A stretch of DNA of 49,531 nt, from assembly GCA_005502775.1 (NCBI GenBank), contig SCNI01000029.1, forward strand, positions 1 to 49,531. The letters run 5' to 3'. Shown here piece by piece: positions 35,108-44,374 of the stretch (positions are counted from its first letter, which is position 1; every line of letters starts with the position of its first letter). The notes beneath the pieces are model-generated. The model was not told the origin of the DNA, searched no databases, and was given only the letters and a program-made list of their open reading frames with translations. The DNA is from Microbacteriaceae bacterium 3FA27C10. Lineage in GTDB: Bacteria; Actinomycetota; Actinomycetes; Actinomycetales; Microbacteriaceae. Both the position numbers and the translations under genes were made by a program.

Positions 35108-35773
35108 TCAGGAGATTCCTGCGAGCACCCGGTCCCTCGACTGGATGAGGTGAGCCCGCATCGCCTCCTCGGCTGCGTCGCCGTCGCGCGAGACGACGGC
35201 GTCGACGACGGCGGCGTGCTCGGTGATGGTGTGCACGCCGGAGAGCCGGCCATAGGTGAGGCGGAAGATGTGGAGATGGCAATGGGTGCGCTCGAACGCC
35301 TCGCGCACCATCTGATTGCCCGCGTCGGCGAGGAGGAGCTGGTGCAGCCGCACGTCGTGCGCGGTGAGCGGGAGGTAGCTCTCGTACCGGTGCGCTTCGG
35401 GCACCTCGACGACGCTGTGCATCTCGAGGCGCAGCGCCTCGGCCTGCTCGTCGGTGATCCGCTCGGCGGCCCGCCGGGCGGACGGACCCTCCAGCAGCAA
35501 CCGCAGGTCGTAGAGCTCACGCAGCCCCTGCGCGTCGAGCAGATCGGTGGTGCGGTAGCCCTTCAGCGGCAGCTTCACCGCCAGGCCCTCCGACTCCAGG
35601 CGGGCGAGCGCTTCGCGCACCGGAGTGGGGGAGACCTCGAGCTGGCGGGCCAGGTCCTCGATGTTCATGCGGGCCCCGGGCTCGATCGAACTGTCCATGA
35701 CGAGGGCCTTGAGCTGCTCGTAGACGTCGTCGGCCAGCATCTGCCGCCGCGGGGTCTTCAGGATCATGACCAT
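35108..35773 (-). CDS. GntR-family (FCD) transcriptional regulator of the sugar-acid locus
   Basis: This protein of about 221 residues has an N-terminal winged helix (MNIEDLARQLEVSPTPVREAL) and a C-terminal FCD ligand domain with metal-binding His and Asp residues (HDVRLHQLLL, ITEHAAVVDAV). The start could be 35773 or the nearby ATG 35767. Twelve-bp near-palindromes immediately upstream (35780-35791) and in front of the divergent importer (35892-35903) are probable binding sites. FCD regulators usually sense a sugar acid, here perhaps L-fuconate or a downstream keto acid. It probably heads the minus-strand operon. Confidence 0.9.
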   Translation of the reverse strand: MVMILKTPRRQMLADDVYEQLKALVMDSSIEPGARMNIEDLARQLEVSPTPVREALARLESEGLAVKLPLKGYRTTDLLDAQGLRELYDLRLLLEGPSARRAAERITDEQAEALRLEMHSVVEVPEAHRYESYLPLTAHDVRLHQLLLADAGNQMVREAFERTHCHLHIFRLTYGRLSGVHTITEHAAVVDAVVSRDGDAAEEAMRAHLIQSRDRVLAGIS

Positions 35774-35779
35774 GCCGAC

Positions 35780-35791
35780 ATCCTATATGAT
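35780..35791. promoter_or_regulatory. FCD-GntR operator copy 1
   Basis: ATCCTATATGAT is a 12-bp near-palindrome (five of six base pairs) lying 7 bp before the regulator start codon. It shares the pattern AT-CTATA-GAT with the second site and abuts a CATAAT -10-like hexamer on the minus strand, as expected for autorepression. Confidence 0.68.
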
Positions 35792-35852
35792 TATGGTCGC
35801 GGCGAAAGAGTCGAATTCCGAGAGAATTTCGGGTGCCGCCCTGGAATCACGC

Positions 35853-35881
35853 TTGACACTGCTGTCCAACTGGCGTATCCC
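35853..35881 (+). promoter_or_regulatory. Putative promoter of the CUT2 importer operon
   Basis: TTGACA (35853-35858) is followed after 17 bp by TATCCC (35876-35881). The operator at 35892-35903 would lie right after the expected start site. The -35 is a perfect consensus and the -10 is weak. Confidence 0.5.
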
Positions 35882-35891
35882 TGAAACGTAG

Positions 35892-35903
35892 ATTCTATAG
35901 GAT
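35892..35903. promoter_or_regulatory. FCD-GntR operator copy 2
   Basis: ATTCTATAGGAT is palindromic at five of six base pairs and matches copy 1 at ten of twelve positions. It lies 32 bp before the binding-protein start, just downstream of the putative promoter, a position suited to repression. Confidence 0.7.
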
Positions 35904-35934
35904 CTTCAATAACACCACTTCGAGAGGCTCAACG

Positions 35935-36990
35935 ATGAGACGACAAGTTCTAGTGAAAGCCGCTGCCGCGGCAGCGACGGCAGCGATCGCGGTCGGGATG
36001 TCGGCCTGCACCGCTCCCGCCGATTCCGGGTCGGCGACCGGCGCGGCATCCGACCTCAGCGGCATCAACGTGGCCCTGGTCCCCGGCGGCCCGCACCCCT
36101 ACTTCCAGCCCTGGATCACCGGCGGCGACCAGGCGAAGGCCGACTTCGGCCTGGGCTCGGTGACCTTCAACGAGACCAGCGGCTGGGACCAGTCGAAGCA
36201 GAACGACGTCATCAACTCCCTCGTGGCGAACGGCACCAACGCGATCGGCATCTTCGGGGTCTCGCCCACCGACATCAACACCACCTTCGCCACCCTCAAG
36301 TCGAGCGGCATCGCGACGGCGTCTCTGGCGTCGTGCCCCGCCGGCGACACCAACGAGGCCCTGTTCTGCCTCTCCACCGACACCGGCGTCGCCGCCTACA
36401 CCGCGGCGAAGGCCACGATCGCCGCCATGGGCGGCAAGGGCGTGCTCGTGCACCTCACCGGCAACAACGTCGACTCCAACACCCAGCGCCGCATCGAGGG
36501 CGTGAAGAAGGCCGTCGCCGAGACGAACGGCGCCGTCACCGAGCTGCCCGACGTCACCGACATCGACAAGGACCTCACCACCGCACAGAAAGCGGTCGCC
36601 GACCTCCTCGCCGCACAGGGCAGCCAGATCAACGGCATCGTCTCCACGGCGTACAACCCCGCGGTCGCCGCCGCGGAGGCGGTCGCCGCCTCCGGCCTGC
36701 CGATCAAGCTCGTCGCGATCGACGACGACCCGACCATCCTCCAGGACATCACCGACGGCGCCGTCTACGCGACGGTGACCCAGAACCCGGTGGGCCAGGC
36801 CTACGTCGGCAGCTACGCCCTCGCGCAGCTCGCCAGCGGCAACTGCACGATGAAGGATCCCGGCGTGATCGTGGACTCGGGCTCGTTCCTCGTGACCAAG
36901 GACAACGTGAAGACGTACGACGACGAGCGGAAGAAGAAGACGCAGGAGTTGCAGAAGCAGTTCGCCGACGAACTGATGACCTGCAAGTAA
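35935..36990 (+). CDS. CUT2 sugar ABC transporter substrate-binding lipoprotein
   Basis: This 351-residue type-I periplasmic-binding-fold protein has a lipoprotein signal (lipobox MSAC, Cys25). Motifs such as VALVPGGPHPYFQPWITGG and GVLVHLTGNNVDSNTQRRIEG belong to the RbsB-like CUT2 group that feeds monosaccharides to permease/ATPase partners encoded next. It is the first gene of the plus-strand arm, controlled by the operator 32 bp upstream. The substrate is most likely L-fucose or a similar 6-deoxy or aldonic sugar, inferred from the enzymes. Confidence 0.9.
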   Translation: MRRQVLVKAAAAAATAAIAVGMSACTAPADSGSATGAASDLSGINVALVPGGPHPYFQPWITGGDQAKADFGLGSVTFNETSGWDQSKQNDVINSLVANGTNAIGIFGVSPTDINTTFATLKSSGIATASLASCPAGDTNEALFCLSTDTGVAAYTAAKATIAAMGGKGVLVHLTGNNVDSNTQRRIEGVKKAVAETNGAVTELPDVTDIDKDLTTAQKAVADLLAAQGSQINGIVSTAYNPAVAAAEAVAASGLPIKLVAIDDDPTILQDITDGAVYATVTQNPVGQAYVGSYALAQLASGNCTMKDPGVIVDSGSFLVTKDNVKTYDDERKKKTQELQKQFADELMTCK

Positions 36991-37022
36991 TCCGTTCGTC
37001 ACCCACGGAAGCCGGTACCACC

Positions 37023-38111
37023 ATGTCCACCATCACCGCTGCCCGCGCCTATCTCGTCGATCTCGAGGTCGAGACCGAGAGAACGGATGCCGTGCAGAGC
37101 TTCCTCAAGCAGGAGACCGTGTTCGTCGAGATCGACACGAGCGACGGCCTGCGCGGAACCGGCTATTCGTACACCATCGGCACCGGTGGTCGCGCAGTGC
37201 TCTCGCTGCTGCGCGACCACCTGGTGCCGATGCTCCCCGGGCTCGACGCGCGCGGGATCGAGAGCGTGTGGATGACCCTGTTCTCCTCCACCCGGGCCAC
37301 GACCGTCGGCGCGATCACCTCGCTGGCGCTCGCCGCCGTCGACACCGCGCTCTGGGATCTCAAGTGCCTGCGCGCCGGCGCCCCGTTGTGGGAGGAGGCC
37401 GGCGGTTTCCGCCGGGCCGTGCCGCTGTACGACACGGAAGGAGGCTGGTTGCACCTCGGCGCCGATGAGCTGGTACGCGGGGCGCTCGCCTCGAAGGCGG
37501 CCGGCTGGCAGGGCCTCAAGCTCAAGGTCGGCAAGCCCGATCTGCGCGAGGACGTCGAGCGCCTGCGTGCGGTGCGCGAGGCGGTGGGCGACCGGATGCA
37601 CGTGATGGTCGACGCGAACCAGTCGATGACCGCGGCCGAGGCCATCCGCCGCGCCCGCGCCTTCGACGAACTCGACCTCTACTGGTTCGAGGAGCCGCTG
37701 CCGGCCGACGACGTCGACGGGCACGTGCGGCTGGCCCAGGCCACGAGCATCCCGATCGCCGTGGGCGAGTCGATGTACTCGGTGGGCCAGTTCCGCGACT
37801 ACCTCCAGCGCGGAGCCGCCGGCATCGTGCAGGTCGACGTCGCGCGGGTCGGGGGCATCACCCCGTGGCTGAAGGTGGCCCACCTGGCCGAGGCCTTCAA
37901 CGTCGCCGTCTGCCCGCACTTCCTGATGGAGCTCCACGTCAGCCTCGTGGCGGCGGTGCCGAACGGCCGGTACGTCGAGCACATCCCGCAGCTGCGCAGC
38001 ATCACCCTCGAGGAGATGGAGATCAGCGACGGGCACGCGCTCGCCCCCACCACCCCCGGCCTCGGCATCCGCTGGAACGCGGACGCCATCGATGACAGGA
38101 CCGTCGCATGA
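37023..38111 (+). CDS. Enolase-superfamily dehydratase (mandelate racemase/MLE type), second sugar acid
   Basis: This 362-residue enolase-superfamily enzyme has the catalytic KxK motif in GLKLKVGKPD. Metal ligands are found in MVDANQSM (Asp), YWFEEPLP (Glu) and AVGESMYS (Glu), with the base His in CPHFLMELH. It abstracts the proton next to a carboxylate. Within sugar loci such enzymes dehydrate aldonates. It differs from the L-fuconate dehydratase encoded at the end of the same operon, so it probably serves a different acid. The substrate is unknown. Its stop overlaps the next permease start by 4 bp (ATGA). Confidence 0.85.
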   Translation: MSTITAARAYLVDLEVETERTDAVQSFLKQETVFVEIDTSDGLRGTGYSYTIGTGGRAVLSLLRDHLVPMLPGLDARGIESVWMTLFSSTRATTVGAITSLALAAVDTALWDLKCLRAGAPLWEEAGGFRRAVPLYDTEGGWLHLGADELVRGALASKAAGWQGLKLKVGKPDLREDVERLRAVREAVGDRMHVMVDANQSMTAAEAIRRARAFDELDLYWFEEPLPADDVDGHVRLAQATSIPIAVGESMYSVGQFRDYLQRGAAGIVQVDVARVGGITPWLKVAHLAEAFNVAVCPHFLMELHVSLVAAVPNGRYVEHIPQLRSITLEEMEISDGHALAPTTPGLGIRWNADAIDDRTVA

Positions 38112-39250
38112 CCGCCCAGAACCGAGACGACGCCCCGCGCACGGCCACCCGCCGGCCGGGGGCCGTTCGCCGCTTCCTCGCCACCCCGCGCTTCTTCCTG
38201 ATCGTGCTGATCATCGCGCTGGTCGTGGTGATCGGAGCGCTCAAGCCCTCCTTCTTCAACGGCCCGTTCGTGATCGCACCTCTGCTCACGAGCATCTCGA
38301 TCTTCACCGTCGTCGGGCTCTCGCAGCTCGTCGTGATGTCGGTGGGACACATGAACCTCGCGATCGGGCCGATGGCCGCCTTCGGCGCGATGTTCGCCGG
38401 CATGAGCTTCCAGCTCTTCGGGCTGCCGCTCTGGGCCGGGGTCGTCGTCGGCCTTCTCGCCGGCGCGGCGGTCGGCGCCCTCTCCGGCTGGATCATCGCG
38501 CGCACCGGGGTCAACTCCTTCATCGTGACGCTCGCGATGAGCTTCGCCCTGATCGGCCTCGTGCCGACGGTCTACTCCTGGCTGACCACGGGGTCGGCGT
38601 TCACGGTGAAGCCCGACGGCCTCGACGTGATCGGGCGCGCCTCCTTCGCCACCCTCTGCCTCGGCAACGTCTGCGGCACGAACGCCATCCCGATCATCGT
38701 GGTGCCCACGATCGTCACCATGGCGATCCTCGGCTACCTGTTCACCCGCACCCGCATCGGCCGTGAGCTGCTGATGACCGGGAGCAACGTGCAGGCCGCG
38801 GAGCTCTCCGGCATCCCGACGAGCCGTCGCATCATCCTCGTGCACACGCTCTCCGGCGTTCTCGCCGCACTCGCCGGCTTCCTGCTGGCGGCGAGCACCG
38901 GATCGTTCACGCCCGGCATCGGAGGCGAATTCATGCTGCAGTCGTTCGTCGGGCCCATCCTCGGCGGCACGCTCCTGGCGGGCGGCTACGTCTCGATCAC
39001 CGGAACGCTGCTCGGCATCACGCTGACCCTGCTCATCCGGAAGGGACTCGACCTCTTCGGCGTGGGCATCGAGACGCTCAACATCCTGCTCGGCGTGATC
39101 CTGCTCATCGCGCTGTCGGCCGATCGCTTCCGCCTCATCCGCACGCGCCGAACACGGGCCGCCGCGGCCGTGGCTCCGCCGGACGACACCGGGGGCGATC
39201 CGCACCCGACCGGTCCGGGTGCCGACAAGAAAGAAGAGGTGTCGGCATGA
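38108..39250 (+). CDS. CUT2 sugar ABC transporter permease 1
   Basis: This 380-residue RbsC-like permease has about ten membrane segments (VMSVGHMNLAIGPMAAFGAM, GRELLMTGSNVQAAELSGI, FMLQSFVGPILGGTLLAGG). ATG 38108 overlaps the upstream stop by 4 bp, and its own stop overlaps the next start (ATGA). The C-terminus carries a polar tail. It probably heterodimerises with the second permease. Confidence 0.9.
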   Translation: MTAQNRDDAPRTATRRPGAVRRFLATPRFFLIVLIIALVVVIGALKPSFFNGPFVIAPLLTSISIFTVVGLSQLVVMSVGHMNLAIGPMAAFGAMFAGMSFQLFGLPLWAGVVVGLLAGAAVGALSGWIIARTGVNSFIVTLAMSFALIGLVPTVYSWLTTGSAFTVKPDGLDVIGRASFATLCLGNVCGTNAIPIIVVPTIVTMAILGYLFTRTRIGRELLMTGSNVQAAELSGIPTSRRIILVHTLSGVLAALAGFLLAASTGSFTPGIGGEFMLQSFVGPILGGTLLAGGYVSITGTLLGITLTLLIRKGLDLFGVGIETLNILLGVILLIALSADRFRLIRTRRTRAAAAVAPPDDTGGDPHPTGPGADKKEEVSA

Positions 39251-40317
39251 AGCGCTGGCTGAACTCCTTCGTGCACTCGCAGAACCTCAGTCTCGGGATC
39301 ATCGTCGTGGTGGGTGTCGCCCTGCTCGGTGTCAGCTCCGGAGGAGGATTCTTCGACCCCATCTCGGTGACGACGTTCTTCACCTTCCTGGCGGTTCCGA
39401 TCCTGATCGGACTGGCGCAGATGATCACGCTCTCGGTCGGTCAGCTGAACCTCGCCGTGGGCGCCATCGGCGGCTTCGCCTCCTGCTTCGCCGGCGTGAT
39501 CGTGGCCGACCTCGGGGTTCCCGCCTGGCTCGGGGCGATCGCTGCGGTGCTGGTCGGCGCGCTCGCCGGACTCGCGAACGGACTGCTCGTGGTGATCACA
39601 CGCATCAACGGCTTCATCGTGACCCTGGCGACCATGACCATCCTGCTCGGCCTGCAGTACGGCCTGGTGGGAACCCGAACGATCTCGAACTCCGAGTGGC
39701 CCTCCCTCGCCGAACTCGGCAAGGCCTCGCTGCTCGGCATCCCGGTGATCTTCTGGATCGCGGTGGCCGTGGCCATCGTGCTCTCCTTCTGCTTCGGCCA
39801 CACCGTCACCGGCCGGCGGCTGCTGGCCAGCGGCGGCAATCCGGTCGCCGCGCAGCTCGCCGGTGTCTCCAACGACCGCAGCGTCGTGGTGGCGCATGCC
39901 GCCTCGGGTCTGCTCTGCGGCATCGCCGCGTTCGTGACGATGGCCTCGCTCTCGGGGGTCAACCAGAGCGTCGGCGGCGACTGGCTCCTGTCGAGCTTCG
40001 CGGCGCCGATCATCGGCGGCGTCTCACTCACGGGCGGCTCGGTCGCGGTGCTCGGCACCGTGCTCGCGGCCACGATCGTGCGGCTCGTCGACAGCGCGCG
40101 CGCCGAGTTCCAGCTCGCCCCGAGCTGGGTGAACTTCGTGGTCGGCGCCGTCGTGCTCGGCACCGTGGCGCTCGGCCGGGTGCGCGAGGTGCGCGCGGCG
40201 AGGGCCGCCACGACCCCGCCGCCCGGCGGCACGAGCGCCGGCGAACCGACCGAGCCCGCCCCCCTCGGCGGCGCGCGCATCCTCGCCACCGCCCGACCCG
40301 GAGGAGCAGACGCATGA
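39247..40317 (+). CDS. CUT2 sugar ABC transporter permease 2
   Basis: This 356-residue RbsC-like permease has motifs TLSVGQLNLAVGAIGGFASC, GRRLLASGGNPVAAQLAGVS and FAAPIIGGVSLTGGSVA. Start and stop both overlap neighbours by 4 bp (ATGA). A long polar, Pro-rich tail follows the last helix. Two different permeases in one CUT2 operon suggest a heterodimeric channel. Confidence 0.9.
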   Translation: MKRWLNSFVHSQNLSLGIIVVVGVALLGVSSGGGFFDPISVTTFFTFLAVPILIGLAQMITLSVGQLNLAVGAIGGFASCFAGVIVADLGVPAWLGAIAAVLVGALAGLANGLLVVITRINGFIVTLATMTILLGLQYGLVGTRTISNSEWPSLAELGKASLLGIPVIFWIAVAVAIVLSFCFGHTVTGRRLLASGGNPVAAQLAGVSNDRSVVVAHAASGLLCGIAAFVTMASLSGVNQSVGGDWLLSSFAAPIIGGVSLTGGSVAVLGTVLAATIVRLVDSARAEFQLAPSWVNFVVGAVVLGTVALGRVREVRAARAATTPPPGGTSAGEPTEPAPLGGARILATARPGGADA

Positions 40318-41867
40318 GCACCCCCTTCGCCCTGGAGGCCCGTGGGCTCTCCAAATCGTTCCCCGGCGTGAAAGCGCTCGACCAGGTGAATCTCGCGCTC
40401 GCTGCCGGAGAGGTGCACGCGCTGATGGGGGAGAACGGCGCCGGCAAGTCGACGCTGATCAAGATCCTCACCGGGGTGCACCGGCCCGACGAGGGCTCGC
40501 TGCTGCTCGCCGGCGAGCCCGTGTCGATCGGTTCGCCGATGGAGGCGATGGAGGCCGGCATCGGCGTGGTGCACCAGGAGCGCAACGTCATCCGCCGCTT
40601 CAGCGTGGGCGAGAACATCGTGATGAGCCGGATGCCGCGCAAGGGTCTGCGGGTCGACTGGGCCGCCGTGCGCAGCGAGGCCCGTCGCTGCCTCGCGCAG
40701 CTCGATCTCGACCTCGACCCCGAGACGCCGATGGACCGGCTCTCGGCCGCGCAGATCCAGCTCGTGGAGATCGCCCGCGGCCTCTACACCGAGACCAGCG
40801 TGCTGCTGCTCGACGAGCCGACGGCGTCGATCACCTCGAACGAGGCGGACCGGCTGTTCCGCGTGGTCGACCGGCTGCGCGACCAGGGCAAGGCCGTGGT
40901 GTTCGTCAGCCACAAGCTCGAGGAGGTGTTCGCGCACTGCGACGCCGTGACGGTGCTGCGCGACGGCCGCTCGGTGATGGAGGCGCAGCGGCTCGCCGAC
41001 CACACGCGGGACGAGATCGTCGACGTGATGGTGGGGCGTTCGCTCGCCGCGTTGCAGGTGCCCGACCGGGTGATCGACCTCACCGCCGCCCCCGTGCTCG
41101 AACTCGACGGGGTGAGCACCTCGCTCGGTCACCGCGGGGTGTCGCTCGAGGTGCGGCCGGGCGAGATCCTCGGCCTCTACGGGCTCGTCGGCGCCGGCCG
41201 CACCGAACTCGCCCGCGCCATGCTCGGGCTCGGCCGCATCACCCAGGGCGAGCTCCGGGTGCGCGGCAAGGCGGCGACCATCCGCTCCGTGCGGCAGGCG
41301 CTCGAGAACCACCGCATCGGCTACGTGACCGAGAACCGCAAGGAAGAGGGAGTGTTCCTCGAGCAGTCGGTGACCCGCAACATCGCCGTGACGGTGTGGT
41401 CCACCCTCGCCCGGGCCTTCGGCTTCGTGAGCGGCAAGGGCGAGCAGGCGCTGGCCGGGCAGTACGTGACCGAGCTCGACATCCGCATCGCGGGGCAGTA
41501 CCAGAACGTCGGCCAGCTCTCCGGCGGCAACCAGCAGAAGGTCTCGCTCGCGAAGTGGCTGGCGGCGAAGACCGAGATCCTCATCATCGACGAGCCCACG
41601 GTGGGCATCGACGTGCGCACGAAGCGCTCGTTCTACGACCTCATCTGGCGTCTGGCCGACGAAGGACTCGCCATCCTGCTCATCTCGAGCGACCTCGCCG
41701 AGATGGTCACGCTCGCCGACCGGGTCGCGGTGATGGACCGGTTCACCGTCACCGGCACCGTCGACAACACCCACGACTACGACGCGATGAGCCAGTCGAT
41801 CATCCGCCTCATCCACACCGGCACGGCCGCCGTCGCCGCTCCCGGCCGCAGCAAGGAGAACGCATGA
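40314..41867 (+). CDS. CUT2 sugar ABC transporter ATP-binding protein (two ATPase domains)
   Basis: This 517-residue RbsA-like protein has two fused ATPase domains. The first has Walker A GENGAGKST, signature-region LSAAQIQLVEIARGL and Walker B VLLLDEPTAS. The second has LSGGNQQKVSLAKWLA and ILIIDEPTVGIDV, while its Walker A region (GLVGAGRTELARAM) has the usual CUT2 degeneration, with Arg in place of the P-loop Lys. ATG 40314 overlaps the permease stop by 4 bp. Confidence 0.94.
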   Translation: MSTPFALEARGLSKSFPGVKALDQVNLALAAGEVHALMGENGAGKSTLIKILTGVHRPDEGSLLLAGEPVSIGSPMEAMEAGIGVVHQERNVIRRFSVGENIVMSRMPRKGLRVDWAAVRSEARRCLAQLDLDLDPETPMDRLSAAQIQLVEIARGLYTETSVLLLDEPTASITSNEADRLFRVVDRLRDQGKAVVFVSHKLEEVFAHCDAVTVLRDGRSVMEAQRLADHTRDEIVDVMVGRSLAALQVPDRVIDLTAAPVLELDGVSTSLGHRGVSLEVRPGEILGLYGLVGAGRTELARAMLGLGRITQGELRVRGKAATIRSVRQALENHRIGYVTENRKEEGVFLEQSVTRNIAVTVWSTLARAFGFVSGKGEQALAGQYVTELDIRIAGQYQNVGQLSGGNQQKVSLAKWLAAKTEILIIDEPTVGIDVRTKRSFYDLIWRLADEGLAILLISSDLAEMVTLADRVAVMDRFTVTGTVDNTHDYDAMSQSIIRLIHTGTAAVAAPGRSKENA

Positions 41868-43174
41868 CCATCATCACCTCCGTCGACGTCGTCGACGTGC
41901 GGTTCCCGACGTCCCTGACGGCCGACGGCTCGGATGCGATGAACAAGGACGCCGACTACTCGGCCGCCTACGTCATCCTCCACACCGACCAGCCGGGTCT
42001 CGGCGGCTACGGCTTCACCTTCACCATCGGGCGCGGGAACGAGGTGTGCGTGCTCGCCGCCGAGCTGCGGGCCCGCCCGCTGGTCGGGCGTTCGGTCGAG
42101 GAGCTCGTCGGAGACCTCGGTGGCATCTACCGCGAGCTCAAGAGCGACTCCCAGTTGCGCTGGCTCGGCCCCGAGAAGGGCGTCGAGCACCTCGCGATGG
42201 CCGCCGTGATGAACGCGGTGTGGGATCTCGCGGCCCGCGTGGCCGGCAAGCCGCTCTGGCGGCTGCTCACCGACATGACGCCCGAGCAGCTCGTCGACGT
42301 CGCCGACCTCAGCTACGTCTCCGACGTGCTCACCCGGGAGGAGGCGATCGGGCTGCTCGCCGAGCTCGCCCCGACGCGGGCCGAGCGTGTGGAGCGGATG
42401 GCCGCATCCGGTTACCCCTGCTACACCACGAGCGCCGGCTGGCTGGGCTACTCCGACGAGAAGCTCCGTCGCCTCTGCCAGGAGGCCGTCGACGCCGGCT
42501 ACACCCACGTGAAGCTCAAGGTCGGCGCGAACCTCGACGACGACCTCCGGCGCCTGCGCATCGCCCGCGAGGTGATCGGCGACGAGGTGAACCTCATGAT
42601 CGACGCGAACCAGGTCTGGGACGTACCGGAGGCGATCGAGTGGGTGAAGGCGCTCGCCGAGTTCAAGCCCCTCTGGATCGAGGAGCCGACCAGCCCTGAC
42701 GACGTGCTCGGCCACGCCGCCATCCGTCGCGCGGTTGCGCCGATCGGCGTCGCGACGGGCGAGCACGGCATGAACCGGGTGCTGTTCAAGCAGTTCTTCC
42801 AGGCGGAGGCGATCGACTTCTGCCAGCTCGACTCGGCCCGGCTCGCGAGCATCAACGAGATCCTCACGGTGTACCTGATGGCGAAGAAGTTCGGCATCCC
42901 GGTGTGCCCGCACGCCGGCGGGGTGGGGCTGTGCGAGCTCGTGCAGCACCTCTCGGTGTTCGACTACGTCGCCGTCTCGGGCACGCTCGAGAACCGGGTG
43001 ACGGAGTTCGTCGACCACCTGCACGAGCACTTCGTGGAACCCTGCGTGGTCGAGAACGGCGCCTACGTGCTGCCGGTCGCCGCGGGCTACAGCGCCGAGA
43101 TGACGGCCGCCACGCTCGAGGAGTTCGCCTACCCAGCCGGCAGCTACTGGGCCGGCGCGGCGCGCCGGGCCTGA
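41864..43174 (+). CDS. L-fuconate dehydratase-like enolase-superfamily enzyme
   Basis: This 436-residue enolase-superfamily protein has the length and signatures of L-fuconate dehydratases: KDADYSAAYVILHTD, TGRGNEVC-like FTIGRGNEVC, KLKVGAN with catalytic Lys, MIDANQVWDV, WIEEPTSPDD, TGEHGMNR and CPHAGGVGLCELVQHLSVFD. The reaction is L-fuconate to 2-keto-3-deoxy-L-fuconate. It supplies the step between the lactonase and the SDR encoded on the divergent arm. ATG 41864 overlaps the ATPase gene stop by 4 bp. It is convergent with the mutarotase gene, 7 bp away. Confidence 0.9.
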   Translation: MTIITSVDVVDVRFPTSLTADGSDAMNKDADYSAAYVILHTDQPGLGGYGFTFTIGRGNEVCVLAAELRARPLVGRSVEELVGDLGGIYRELKSDSQLRWLGPEKGVEHLAMAAVMNAVWDLAARVAGKPLWRLLTDMTPEQLVDVADLSYVSDVLTREEAIGLLAELAPTRAERVERMAASGYPCYTTSAGWLGYSDEKLRRLCQEAVDAGYTHVKLKVGANLDDDLRRLRIAREVIGDEVNLMIDANQVWDVPEAIEWVKALAEFKPLWIEEPTSPDDVLGHAAIRRAVAPIGVATGEHGMNRVLFKQFFQAEAIDFCQLDSARLASINEILTVYLMAKKFGIPVCPHAGGVGLCELVQHLSVFDYVAVSGTLENRVTEFVDHLHEHFVEPCVVENGAYVLPVAAGYSAEMTAATLEEFAYPAGSYWAGAARRA

Positions 43175-43181
43175 GCGGGGG

Positions 43182-43508
43182 TCAGTCCAGGTGGAAGGCT
43201 TCCTCGAGACCGAGCCACTGCGCGCCCTCCGGGGTGCCCGGCAGTCGCGTCTGGCAGGGGTCGGTGAGCTCCCACCACTCCTGCGTGACGGGGTCGGCGG
43301 CCACCGCGGCCATCGCGGCCGGGTAGTCGTCGCCCTCGAACTCGAAGTAGCTGAACAGCTCGTCGCCGGCCACGAAGATCGTGTAGTTGCGGATGCCCAC
43401 CTCGCTGAGCTTGGCGAGCACCTCCGGCCACACCGCGCGGTGCAGGGCGAGGTATTCCTCGCGCTTCTCGGGCCGCAGCCCCACCTTCTGGCCGATCCTC
43501 AGCGTCAT
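43182..43508 (-). CDS. RhaM-family mutarotase, likely L-fucose mutarotase
   Basis: This 108-residue protein of the L-rhamnose mutarotase (DUF718) family begins IGQKVGLRPEKREEYLALH and has conserved YTIFVAGDELFSYFEFEGDD and DPVTQEWWELTDPCQ. It interconverts anomers of a 6-deoxy sugar so the dehydrogenase receives the right form. RhaM-family members have been assigned to L-fucose as well as L-rhamnose. The fucose enzymes nearby favour fucose. ATG 43508 follows GGAGGAG. It is divergent from the next SDR gene. Confidence 0.9.
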   Translation of the reverse strand: MTLRIGQKVGLRPEKREEYLALHRAVWPEVLAKLSEVGIRNYTIFVAGDELFSYFEFEGDDYPAAMAAVAADPVTQEWWELTDPCQTRLPGTPEGAQWLGLEEAFHLD

Positions 43509-43594
43509 CGTCGACTCCTCCTCCGCTCGTTCTCCGGCGCCTCCCACTGTAGGGCGCGCCGACGGCCCGGCACCTCCGACAGAAAGAACCCCGC

Positions 43595-44374
43595 ATGACA
43601 CTCTCCCTCACTCCGCCCGCCGGGCTCCGGGTGCTCGTCACCGGCGGCACCTCCGGTATCGGGCTCGCGATCGTGAGCTGCCTCGAGGGCTTCGGGGCCC
43701 GCGTGCACGTCTGCGGCACCGACCGCGAACGGCTCGGGGCCCACCTCGCCGCCGTGCCGGGCCGTACCGGCACGGTCTGCGACGTGAGCGACGCCGACGA
43801 CGTGGCCCGCCTCTTCGCGGAGGCCGAGCAGAGCCTGGGCGGACTCGACCTGCTCGTGAACAACGCCGGCATCGCGGGGCCGACCGCCAAAGCCGTCGAC
43901 ATCACCGCCGCCGAGTGGAACGAGACGCTCGCGGTCAATCTCACCGGTGCCTTCCTGTGCGCGCAGGCCGCGGTGCCGATGCTCACCGCCTCGCGCGGCG
44001 CGATCGTCAACATCTCCTCGGTGGCGGGCCGTCTCGGCTATGCGCTGCGCTCGCCCTACAACGCCTCGAAGTTCGGGCTCGACGGCCTCACGCAGTCGCT
44101 GGCCCGCGAGCTCGGGCCCGACGGCATCCGGGTGAACGCCGTGCTGCCCGGCTTCGTCGACAGCGAGCGGCTGGCTCGCACGACGGCCGCGCGGGCGGGT
44201 GCGCTCGGCATCTCGTCGGAGGAGGTCACCGGCATGCTGCTCGCGAAGACCTCGCTGCGCACCATGGTGAGCGAGGAGGAGGTCGCGCTGCTCGTGGCCT
44301 ACCTGGCCTCCTCGGCCGGCCACAACATCTCGGGCCAGTCCATCAGCATCGACGGAAACGTGGAGTACCTGTGA
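43595..44374 (+). CDS. SDR-family oxidoreductase
   Basis: This 259-residue classical SDR has TGGTSGIG, NNAGIAG, catalytic Ser in NISSVAG and YNASKFG (Tyr, Lys), ending with GQSISIDGN. It starts at ATG 43595 and its stop overlaps the next gene by 4 bp (GTGA), so the two are coupled. It is not needed for the core fucose route already covered at 33427-34188 and may act on a second sugar or polyol. Confidence 0.85.
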   Translation: MTLSLTPPAGLRVLVTGGTSGIGLAIVSCLEGFGARVHVCGTDRERLGAHLAAVPGRTGTVCDVSDADDVARLFAEAEQSLGGLDLLVNNAGIAGPTAKAVDITAAEWNETLAVNLTGAFLCAQAAVPMLTASRGAIVNISSVAGRLGYALRSPYNASKFGLDGLTQSLARELGPDGIRVNAVLPGFVDSERLARTTAARAGALGISSEEVTGMLLAKTSLRTMVSEEEVALLVAYLASSAGHNISGQSISIDGNVEYL